A stretch of 38,532 bases of DNA from Streptomyces aurantiacus JA 4570 (GTDB taxonomy: Bacteria; Actinomycetota; Actinomycetes; Streptomycetales; Streptomycetaceae): the NCBI RefSeq assembly GCF_000414115.1, contig NZ_AOPZ01000293.1, positions 1-38,532 of the forward strand, written 5' to 3'. The position numbers and the translations under genes are program-made. The notes below the pieces were generated by a model. It saw only the letters and a program-made list of their open reading frames with translations. It did no database searches and was not told the DNA's origin. Below, one piece after another: positions 32,320 through 38,532 of the stretch (the first letter of the stretch is position 1; every line of letters starts with the position of its first letter).

Positions 32320-33173
32320 GTGCCGATGTTGGGTACTTCGCCGCCTTTCTCGCGGGGCTGCTTGCTCTTGTCAGTCCTTGTAGTGCGCTTCTGCTGCCCG
32401 CCTTCTTCGCCTACTCCATCGACTCGACTTCTCGGCTGCTCGCCCGTACCGGGATCTTCTACGCCGGGCTCGCCACGACGCTGGTGCCGCTGGGGGCCGC
32501 CGGGTCCGTGGCCGGGCGGTTCTTCTTCGGGCACCGGGAGCAGCTCGTCTTCTGGGCCGGGTGGCTGATCATCGCCCTGGGTGTCGCGCAGGTGGTGGGC
32601 CTCGGGTTCGCCTCGCGGCGCATGGCCGAGCTGTCCGGGCGGATCCGGCCCACTACGGCGGTGTCCGTGTACGCGCTCGGGGCGGTGTACGGGCTGGCCG
32701 GGTTCTGCGCGGGGCCGATCCTCGGGAGCGTGCTGACGGTGGCCGCCGTGAGCGGCAGTCCGGTGTACGGGGGTGCGCTGCTGGCCGTGTACGCCCTGGG
32801 GATGGCTGTGCCGTTGTTCGTGCTCGCCGTGTTGTGGGAGCGGTTCGAGTTGGGGCGGCGGCGGTGGCTGCGGGGGCGGGTGTTCCGGGTGGGGCGCTTT
32901 GAGCTGCATACGACGTCGGTGCTGTCCGGGCTCTTCTTTGTGCTGCTTGGGGCGCTCTTCCTGGCGTACGACGGGGCTGCGGCGCTGCCTGGGCTGTTGA
33001 ACGTGGACGACTCGTTCGCCGTGCAGGAGTGGGCGGGGCGGGTCGGGGACTCGGTGCCGGACTGGGTGCTGTTGGTGGGGGTCGTGGTGGTGGCGGGCGT
33101 GGTGTTCCTGCTGCGCCGCCGGTCTGCGGCTGCGGCTGCGGTGGACGCCGAGGTCGACGTCTCCTCCTCTTAG
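32316..33173 (+). CDS. CcdA-type cytochrome c biogenesis / DsbD transmembrane protein
   Basis: 285 residues. Six or more membrane segments with the two redox cysteines of CcdA/DsbD-type electron carriers: C22 in LVSPCSALLLPAFFAY and C131 in GLAGFCAGPILGS. Such proteins pass electrons from cytosolic thioredoxin across the membrane to outer thiol proteins. The GTG start at 32316 overlaps the stop of the thioredoxin gene (GTGA), so the two are translationally coupled and probably work together. No other cytochrome c maturation gene is present, so redox service to exported proteins is as likely as cytochrome maturation. The C-terminus ends in a membrane segment and a short charged tail. Confidence 0.9.
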   Translation: MSADVGYFAAFLAGLLALVSPCSALLLPAFFAYSIDSTSRLLARTGIFYAGLATTLVPLGAAGSVAGRFFFGHREQLVFWAGWLIIALGVAQVVGLGFASRRMAELSGRIRPTTAVSVYALGAVYGLAGFCAGPILGSVLTVAAVSGSPVYGGALLAVYALGMAVPLFVLAVLWERFELGRRRWLRGRVFRVGRFELHTTSVLSGLFFVLLGALFLAYDGAAALPGLLNVDDSFAVQEWAGRVGDSVPDWVLLVGVVVVAGVVFLLRRRSAAAAAVDAEVDVSSS

Positions 33174-33235
33174 GCGTTCGGCTTCCCCTCCGGTGGGTGG
33201 CTCGCCTTCTGCCCGGTTGTGGGGCGGGGCCGCGC

Positions 33236-33320
33236 CGGTATGTCCGTGCTCGCGCCTGGGGCGCCGGATGCATTGCGCCCACGGACGGCGTGCGCACCCG
33301 AGCTGCGCGCGGACATACCG
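33236..33320. repeat. Long-range inverted repeat in a gene-free stretch
   Basis: CGGTATGTCCG (33236-33246) and CGGACATACCG (33310-33320) are exact inverted arms 63 bases apart. The stretch 33174-33569 holds no credible gene on either strand; frames there lack ribosome binding sites and read as Arg/Pro/Gly-rich shadows. Confidence 0.6.
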
Positions 33321-33569
33321 CCACGTCCCCTCCGGCCGGTTTGGCGGCTACCGGCCGGTGGGGGTCGCGGCCCCTTCGGCCGCGCCCCGGCGGGACGCGA
33401 CGTTCCTGCTGCCTGGGGGCTGTTGCCGCTCCCCACTGTGGGCAGTCGTGCCGCAGGGCGGCTCCCGACCCTTAAAGGCAGCCCAGGCCGACGGTGCCGG
33501 TATGTGGGGGGAGAGGTGGAGCTCAGGGGGGAGGGGCACGCTTCGGCCCCGGCCCGGGGGGCACACGGC

Positions 33570-33599
33570 GAAGGCCCCGTCCAGGTGGACGGGGCCTTC
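33570..33599 (-). terminator. Terminator of the tRNA-Glu-Asp-Phe cluster
   Basis: GAAGGCCCCGTCC and GGACGGGGCCTTC form a perfect 13-bp stem with loop AGGT, just past the 3' end of tRNA-Phe on the minus strand. Confidence 0.85.
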
Positions 33600-33606
33600 G
33601 GGGAAG

Positions 33607-33680
33607 TGGCTGGGGCCGGGATCGAACCGGCGACCTATCGCTTTTCAGGCGATCGCTCGTACCAACTGAGCTACCCAGCC
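33607..33680 (-). tRNA. tRNA-Phe (anticodon GAA)
   Basis: 74 bases; acceptor GGCTGGG/CCCAGCC, anticodon loop CTGAAAA (GAA), T loop TTCGATC, discriminator A. CCA is not encoded. Last gene of a three-tRNA cluster. Confidence 0.96.
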
Positions 33681-33708
33681 ACGCGACCCCGCGAGCGGAA
33701 ATCGCAAG

Positions 33709-33783
33709 CGGTCCTGACGGGATTTGAACCCGCGGCCTCCACCTTGACAGGGTGGCGAGCACTCCAAACTGCTCCACAGGACC
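33709..33783 (-). tRNA. tRNA-Asp (anticodon GTC), second copy
   Basis: 75 bases, identical to the gene at 26798-26872. It lies 28 bases upstream of tRNA-Phe and 38 bases downstream of tRNA-Glu on the same strand. Confidence 0.96.
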
Positions 33784-33821
33784 AAGCTTTGTGCGAGCAC
33801 AAGTCTCGCACAGGTGTTGCG

Positions 33822-33894
33822 TGCCCCCAACGGGATTCGAACCCGTGCTACCGCCTTGAAAGGGCGGCGTCCTGGGCCACTAGACGATGAGGGC
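33822..33894 (-). tRNA. tRNA-Glu (anticodon TTC)
   Basis: 73 bases; anticodon loop CTTTCAA (UUC), T loop TTCGAAT, discriminator A. CCA is not encoded. First gene of the Glu-Asp-Phe cluster. It also feeds glutamyl-tRNA-dependent haem synthesis in actinobacteria (general knowledge). Confidence 0.96.
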
Positions 33895-33940
33895 TAAGAG
33901 GCCCGCCGTGGGCGCTTTGCAGCGCGTCGGGGACGTGAGA

Positions 33941-33970
33941 AGCATATGGGATGGGAGGAGGGATCGCCAA
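33941..33970 (-). promoter_or_regulatory. Promoter of the tRNA cluster
   Basis: On the minus strand TTGGCG (33965-33970), an 18-base spacer and TATGCT (33941-33946), directly behind the stop of the metallophosphoesterase gene. Confidence 0.55.
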
Positions 33971-33975
33971 AACGG

Positions 33976-35571
33976 TTATCGGGGGCTCGGGGCGCGCTCC
34001 CCGGAAGGCCGGGACGAGGCCGGGGGCGGTGGGGGCGTGGAGGGGTCGGCGCCGGGCTGGTTCTCCTTGGGGAGATGGCGGCTGACCTCCGCCTTCGTCA
34101 GGCCGAGCCCGCCCAGTTTGATCTCGTCCCAGGCTTGCAGCCGCTTGGTCGCACGGTCCAGGTAGAGGACCGAGGTCTCGACCGGGTCGGGGTGCTCGCC
34201 CTCGACCGCGCGCAGCCCGCTGCCGCCCGTCGAGCCCTCGATGCGCAGCCGCGTGCCCTTGTCCATGACCTCCATTTCCTGGTGGTGCACGTGGCCCGCG
34301 AGGACGAGGGGCACCGTGCCGTCCGTCTGCCGCGCGGCCGTGGGGTTGTGCGCGACCGCGATGTCGACCGGCGTCCCCTTGGCGGCCTGCTCGCGCAGCG
34401 ACGCGGCGAGGATGAGGCCCGCCATCTCCTCGACCGGGTTGCCCTCCTGCTTCACCGAGCGGTCCGGCGTGAACTGGGGGTCCCCGATGCCGGCGAAGCG
34501 CAGGCCCGCGACGTCGACCGGCTTGCTGTCGTCGAGCACGTGGGTGTTCTTGAGCTTCTTGAGATAGCGCTGCGTCGCTGTCGAGTCGTGGTTGCCGCGC
34601 ACCCATACGTACGGCGCCCCCAGGTCCTCGATCGGGTCCAGGAAGGCGTTCTCGGCCGCGGTGCCGTGGTCCATCGTGTCCCCGGAGTCGACGATCACGT
34701 CGATCTCGTACTGCTCCACGAGGGAAGCGATGATCTTCCAGCTCGCCGGGTTGAGGTGGATGTCCGAGACGTGCAGGAGCCGGATGGTGGACGGGTCCGG
34801 CTCGTAGGCGGGGAGGGTGGACGTGACGTCGTAGAGCTTCGTCACATTGGTGACCAGGCGGGCCAACTCCCGCTGGTAGACGTCGAATTCGCTGACGATG
34901 TTGCGGGCGTTGCCGACGACGGACGGGGCGCTGCTGAGCAGCCCGGAGAACTTCGGTTCCAGGACCGACTTGGGGTTCCAGGTCGCGTACGCCGCCGTGC
35001 CGGACGCCGCCAGGAGGGCGAGGGCCAGACCGCCCGCCGCCAGGGCCCGGCGCGGGCGGCGGTAGACGGCGAGGCCGAGTGCCGTCGCCCCCGCGACCAC
35101 GGCGGCGCAGGAACGTACCGCCAGGTCGAGCGTGCCGACGACGACGTCCTCCGCCACCTCCTCCTGCATGCCCGAGATCCGCTCCGGATGGTCGACGAGC
35201 GCCTCCGAGCGCACCGGGTCCAGGCGGTCCACCTCCACGTCCAGGCGGATCGGCGCCACGTGCGAGTTCAGCTCCAGGGCACCGAGCGGCGACACGTCGA
35301 TCTTCGTGCCCCCCGTGAGGGAGGGGCGCAGCTGCATGCGCGTGTCCATGGGCCCCACCGGCGTACGTACGCTGCCCACGATCAGCAGGCCGAGCCAGGC
35401 CCCCAGGATGACCACCGCCACCAGTCCCACCGCGCGGCCGAACGGGTGCGGGGCGCTGGTGAGGTCCGTGGTCGGGGGCGGGTGACCTGCGCGGTAGCGG
35501 CGTACGAGAGCGGCTGGCGCGCCGCGCAGACCGCGCAGGTTCCGCAGAACGACCGTCACGTCGCGCCCCAT
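33976..35571 (-). CDS. Membrane-anchored metallophosphoesterase
   Basis: 531 residues from ATG 35571. Three membrane segments (about 47-67, 153-170, 178-196) precede a calcineurin-like phosphoesterase domain. All metal and catalytic motifs are present: D270/H272 in LLHVSDIHLN, D298 in DSGDTMDHG, N327/H328 in VRGNHDS, H408 in AVAHNP, and H427/H429 in AGHVHH. The active domain most likely faces the outside after the third segment. The tail is Pro/Ser-rich and disordered. Substrate unknown; this architecture is common in Streptomyces. The frame is open far upstream, but that part reads as shadow of neighbouring genes and is excluded. Confidence 0.9.
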   Translation of the reverse strand: MGRDVTVVLRNLRGLRGAPAALVRRYRAGHPPPTTDLTSAPHPFGRAVGLVAVVILGAWLGLLIVGSVRTPVGPMDTRMQLRPSLTGGTKIDVSPLGALELNSHVAPIRLDVEVDRLDPVRSEALVDHPERISGMQEEVAEDVVVGTLDLAVRSCAAVVAGATALGLAVYRRPRRALAAGGLALALLAASGTAAYATWNPKSVLEPKFSGLLSSAPSVVGNARNIVSEFDVYQRELARLVTNVTKLYDVTSTLPAYEPDPSTIRLLHVSDIHLNPASWKIIASLVEQYEIDVIVDSGDTMDHGTAAENAFLDPIEDLGAPYVWVRGNHDSTATQRYLKKLKNTHVLDDSKPVDVAGLRFAGIGDPQFTPDRSVKQEGNPVEEMAGLILAASLREQAAKGTPVDIAVAHNPTAARQTDGTVPLVLAGHVHHQEMEVMDKGTRLRIEGSTGGSGLRAVEGEHPDPVETSVLYLDRATKRLQAWDEIKLGGLGLTKAEVSRHLPKENQPGADPSTPPPPPASSRPSGERAPSPR

Positions 35572-35652
35572 TGGGCCCGTATGCCCATGTGTGGCCGTGG
35601 CTATGCCCGCGCGGGGAGGTGGTGAGCGCGGGGTGTGGTCGACAATGGGCTT

Positions 35653-36003
35653 GTGCTGGAGATGACGCGTGAGGAGTTCGAGGAACTGGTGGCCGAGGCG
35701 CTCGACCGGATTCCTCCCGAGCTGACGCGGCTCATGGACAACGTGGCGGTGTTCGTCGAGGACGAGCCGCCGCGCGACGATCCCGAGCTGCTCGGCCTCT
35801 ACGAGGGGACTCCGCTCACCGATCGCGGTGAGTGGTACGCGGGGGTGCTGCCCGATCGCATCACCATCTACCGGGGGCCCACGCTGCGGATGTGCGAGTC
35901 GCGCGAGGACGTCGTCGCCGAGACCGAGATCACCGTGGTGCACGAGGTGGCGCATCACTTCGGGATCGACGACGAACGGCTGCACGCGTTGGGGTACGGC
36001 TGA
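35653..36003 (+). CDS. Minimal zincin-type metallopeptidase (HExxH)
   Basis: 116 residues: VLEMTREEFEELVAEALDRI, then DNVAVFVEDEPP, LLGLYEGTPLTDRG, DRITIYRGPTLR, and the zinc motif HEVAHHFGIDD at 97-107 (ligands H97 and H101, third ligand probably D107). This is the small actinobacterial 'zincin-like / metallopeptidase' family whose members consist of little but the catalytic core. GTG 35653 is chosen because GACAAT lies six bases upstream as a leaderless -10; a GTG six codons earlier is possible. Cytosolic; substrate unknown. It is divergent from the metallophosphoesterase gene. Confidence 0.88.
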   Translation: MLEMTREEFEELVAEALDRIPPELTRLMDNVAVFVEDEPPRDDPELLGLYEGTPLTDRGEWYAGVLPDRITIYRGPTLRMCESREDVVAETEITVVHEVAHHFGIDDERLHALGYG

Positions 36004-36097
36004 CCGTCGGCGGCGCGCGGTCGGTCCGTGTCCTCTTGCGGGGCGCGGGAGTTGGGCAGGGCGTCCCTTCCCCCAGCGCCTTCGGAGGTGCTCGGCC

Positions 36098-36667
36098 GTG
36101 CGCCAGTTGTACGTTTCCGTCCGGTGGGCCGCGGCCGTGGTGGCCGTCGCGGCGACCGCGGGCTGTATGAGCATCGGCGACGACGGGAGCGGCGCGCCCG
36201 CCCCCGCGCGGTCCGCCGGTGACCGGAGCGGGGCCGCCGCCCCGGACGGGGGAAGTGTCACGCCCGGCGGTGCCCGCGGAGAGCGGCGGGAGGACGGCCG
36301 CCGGGGCGACGACGACAAGGACGGCAAGGGCGGCAAGGACGACCGGAAGGGCAGCGGCAAGGGCGGAAAGAAGGCGGCCGCCGCGCGCGGAAAGGACGCC
36401 GCTCCGGGAGACAGGCCCTCGGCGGGCGGGGCCGGGGGCGGCGGCACGACCGTCACGCCCACCCGCGACGGCGGACGGCCCTCGCCGACCCGGCCCCGCC
36501 CCGGGCCCCGGCCGACCCGCAGCACGCCCTCGCCGGACCCGACCTCCGCGACCCCGACCCCCACACCGCCCGAGCCGTCCTCGCCCGAGCCGTCGTCGTC
36601 CGCGCACGGCGGGGTGGGGGAGCCCGCGGGACGCGGGGAGCCTTCGCCACAGGCGGGGCCCGCGTAA
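36098..36667 (+). CDS. Probable secreted lipoprotein with long low-complexity tail
   Basis: 189 residues from GTG 36098 with GGAGGT eight bases upstream. VRQLYVSVRWAAAVVAVAAT leads to AGCMSIGDDG, a lipoprotein-like signal, although the -3 position is Thr, which is weaker than the usual Leu. The remainder is disordered: a Lys/Asp/Gly-rich block (about 65-95) and a Pro/Thr/Ser-rich block, typical of wall-spanning linkers. No domain follows the linker, so the function is obscure. The repetitive composition means the frame is supported mainly by its start and by consistent codon bias. Confidence 0.6.
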   Translation: MRQLYVSVRWAAAVVAVAATAGCMSIGDDGSGAPAPARSAGDRSGAAAPDGGSVTPGGARGERREDGRRGDDDKDGKGGKDDRKGSGKGGKKAAAARGKDAAPGDRPSAGGAGGGGTTVTPTRDGGRPSPTRPRPGPRPTRSTPSPDPTSATPTPTPPEPSSPEPSSSAHGGVGEPAGRGEPSPQAGPA

Positions 36668-36753
36668 GGGGGGTGGGGCGTAGGTCGGGAAGGGGTTCGG
36701 AGGGGGGTTGGGGCTGGTCAGGCGGGGGGACATAGCCCCGTTATGGTGGGCGT

Positions 36754-36783
36754 TTGCCAATTGGGGTGGGGGGTGCGTATGGT
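36754..36783 (+). promoter_or_regulatory. Promoter of the DEAD-box helicase gene
   Basis: TTGCCA (36754-36759), 18-base spacer, TATGGT (36778-36783), with transcription predicted near 36790. This leaves a leader of about 150 bases that contains paired segments around 36822-36847 (GAGAG...CTCTC). Confidence 0.5.
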
Positions 36784-36938
36784 GGTAGATCGTTTGATCC
36801 CATTTGCCCGGCGCCGCCAAAGAGAGCGCCGCGTGGCGCGTACTCTCCCTTGCCGTGGCTGACCGCATAGAGGCGGTCCATTGCGAAATCACGGAGTTGT
36901 GGGCGCGTGCCGAGACTCCGGAAGGTTTCGCATTTCGC

Positions 36939-38532
36939 ATGTCCATTTCCAGTTTTGACGTTCAGCCTGCCCAGGTCCAGGACGAGACCGAGAACACCGA
37001 GCTCGTCGAGGTCACGGCCGTGACCGAGACCCAGGCAGCCGACGCCGTCACCCCCGAGAAGGCCGAGACGGCAGAGAACCCGGCCGCCGACGAGACCCCG
37101 GCCGCCGAGGCCGCCGACCCGACCGAGCAGGCCGCCGAGGCCCCCGCCTCGGACGCCTCCGAAGACGGCGCCGTCGCTGCCGACGCCTCCGACGACTCCG
37201 AGGAAGAGGGCGGCCTCACCTTCGCCGACCTCGGTCTCCCCGACGGCGTCGTCCGCAAGCTCGCGCGCAACGGCGTGCACACCCCCTTCCCGATCCAGGC
37301 CGCGACCATCCCGGACGCCCTGGCCGGCAAGGACATCCTGGGCCGCGGCCGCACCGGCTCCGGCAAGACCCTCTCCTTCGGCCTGCCGCTGCTCGCCACC
37401 CTGGCCGGCGGTCACACGGACAAGAAGAAGCCCCGCGGCGTCATCCTCACCCCGACCCGTGAGCTCGCCATGCAGGTCGCGGACGCCCTGCAGCCGTACG
37501 GCGACGTGCTCGGCCTGAAGATGAAGGTCGTCTGCGGCGGTACGTCGATGGGCAACCAGATCTACGCCCTCGAGCGCGGCGTCGACATCCTCGTCGCCAC
37601 CCCGGGCCGGCTGCGCGACATCATCAACCGCGGCGCCTGCTCCCTGGAGAACGTCCAGGTCGCGATCCTCGACGAGGCCGACCAGATGTCCGACCTGGGC
37701 TTCCTGCCCGAGGTCACCGAGCTGCTCGACCAGGTCCCGGCCGGCGGCCAGCGCATGCTGTTCTCCGCCACGATGGAGAACGAGATCTCCACGCTGGTCA
37801 AGCGCTACCTGAACAACCCGGTGACGCACGAGGTCGACAGCGCCCAGGGCAACGTCACGACCATGACGCACCACATCCTGATCGTGAAGCCCCGCGACAA
37901 GGCGCCGGTCACCGCCGCGATCGCCTCCCGCAAGGGCCGCACCATCATCTTCGTACGCACCCAGCTGGGCGCCGACCGCATCGCCGAGCAGCTCCGCGAC
38001 TCCGGTGTGAAGGCCGACGCGCTGCACGGCGGCATGACGCAGGGCGCCCGTACGCGCGTCCTCGCGGACTTCAAGGAGGGCTACGTCAACGCCCTGGTCG
38101 CCACCGACGTCGCCGCCCGCGGCATCCACGTCGACGGCATCGACCTGGTCCTGAACGTGGACCCGGCGGGCGACCACAAGGACTACCTGCACCGCTCGGG
38201 CCGTACCGCCCGCGCCGGCCGCAGCGGCACCGTCGTCTCCCTCTCCCTGCCGCACCAGCGCCGCCAGATCTTCCGCCTCATGGAGGACGCGGGCGTCGAC
38301 GCCTCGCGCCACATCGTGGGCGGCGGCGGCGCGTTCGACCCGGAGGTCGCCGAGATCACCGGCGCCCGTTCGATGACCGAGGTCCAGGCCGAGTCCGCGG
38401 GCAACGCGGCCACCCAGGCCGAGCGTGAGGTCCGCGACCTCACCAAGGAGCTGGAGCGCGCCCAGCGCCGCGCCGCCGAGCTGCGCGACGAGGCCGACCG
38501 CCTCACCGCCCGCGCCGCCCGCGAGCGCGGCG
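36939..38532 (+). CDS. DEAD-box RNA helicase (partial, runs off the window)
   Basis: 531 residues visible, no stop before the edge. A strongly acidic Glu/Ala/Asp/Thr-rich N-terminal region of about 85 residues precedes the Q-motif part (LTFADLGLPDGVVRKLARNG) and the helicase core. The core has motif I GRGRTGSGKT, motif Ia PTRELA, motif Ib TPGRL, motif II DEAD in AILDEADQMSDLGF, motif III SATM, motif V VATDVAARGIHVDGID and motif VI HRSGRTARAGRSG. A coiled coil rich in Glu, Arg and Ala begins near the right edge. RhlE/CsdA-like enzymes remodel RNA in ribosome assembly and cold adaptation. ATG 36939 gives MSISSFDVQP; GGAAGG lies 13 bases upstream, a wide spacing. Confidence 0.93.
   Translation, partial: MSISSFDVQPAQVQDETENTELVEVTAVTETQAADAVTPEKAETAENPAADETPAAEAADPTEQAAEAPASDASEDGAVAADASDDSEEEGGLTFADLGLPDGVVRKLARNGVHTPFPIQAATIPDALAGKDILGRGRTGSGKTLSFGLPLLATLAGGHTDKKKPRGVILTPTRELAMQVADALQPYGDVLGLKMKVVCGGTSMGNQIYALERGVDILVATPGRLRDIINRGACSLENVQVAILDEADQMSDLGFLPEVTELLDQVPAGGQRMLFSATMENEISTLVKRYLNNPVTHEVDSAQGNVTTMTHHILIVKPRDKAPVTAAIASRKGRTIIFVRTQLGADRIAEQLRDSGVKADALHGGMTQGARTRVLADFKEGYVNALVATDVAARGIHVDGIDLVLNVDPAGDHKDYLHRSGRTARAGRSGTVVSLSLPHQRRQIFRLMEDAGVDASRHIVGGGGAFDPEVAEITGARSMTEVQAESAGNAATQAEREVRDLTKELERAQRRAAELRDEADRLTARAARERG

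Noticed and set aside
33174..33569. Small plus-strand ORFs in the gap after the CcdA-like gene
   Set aside because: They overlap one another in several frames, lack ribosome binding sites and run into the minus-strand tRNA genes.
35572..36564. N-terminal extension of the metallophosphoesterase frame
   Set aside because: The extra 331 codons overlap two plus-strand genes and read as low-complexity shadow; ATG 35571 gives a normal membrane N-terminus.

Overview
The window is a piece of an actinobacterial chromosome, almost certainly Streptomyces. The DNA is very GC-rich with G or C at nearly every third codon position, GTG starts are common, many genes look leaderless, and the set bldC, an Lsr2 paralogue, valine dehydrogenase, DUF3073 and a dispersed set of pur genes is typical of that genus. 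From memory the gene order resembles the S. coelicolor purD-to-bldC-to-DEAD-helicase region; no database was consulted.

Layout. 1-260: 3' end of dnaX. 436-6952: purD, a membrane protein that looks like an M48 peptidase without its zinc motif, a protein with an N,N-dimethylformamidase beta-like domain, and purC. 7013-11188 (minus strand): an ABC-2 exporter / histidine kinase / response regulator operon lying between two direct copies of tRNA-Gly(GCC), with an atypical tRNA-Gly(UCC) further upstream. The ATPase gene of the exporter is broken by a perfect 17-bp tandem duplication. 11347-15338: the Lsr2-like gene (minus) is divergent from a tightly overlapping purS-purQ-purL operon. 15463-19317: ArsR-type regulator plus M23-like peptidase, a TetR regulator, a DinB/maleylpyruvate isomerase-type protein and a two-META-domain lipoprotein. 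19498-22133: purF and purM. 22289-25097: DUF3073 and vdh (both minus) and a hypothetical gene. 25586-26601: bldC, a strong terminator, an AT-richer gap and a small CPIC protein. 26798-30925: tRNA-Asp and the long HrpA helicase (minus). 31009-33173: a small secreted protein, then a DsbA-like thioredoxin translationally coupled to a CcdA-type membrane electron carrier. 33607-33894: tRNA-Glu-Asp-Phe cluster (minus). 33976-38532: membrane metallophosphoesterase (minus), a HExxH mini-metallopeptidase, a probable lipoprotein and a DEAD-box helicase that runs off the window.

Seven of the enzymes of de novo IMP synthesis are here (PurF, D, S, Q, L, M, C), in four separate transcription units. PurF makes phosphoribosylamine, PurD makes GAR, PurSQL makes FGAM, PurM makes AIR, and PurC works later on CAIR. 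The purN, purE/K, purB and purH genes are not in the window.

The points most worth checking are the atypical tRNA-Gly(UCC), which resembles staphylococcal cell-wall tRNA-Gly in its D and T loops, and the 17-bp duplication that knocks out the exporter ATPase. Next come the operators seen directly as dyads in front of the exporter operon and the ArsR gene, and a DNA-damage (PafBC)-type promoter in front of the M48-like gene.
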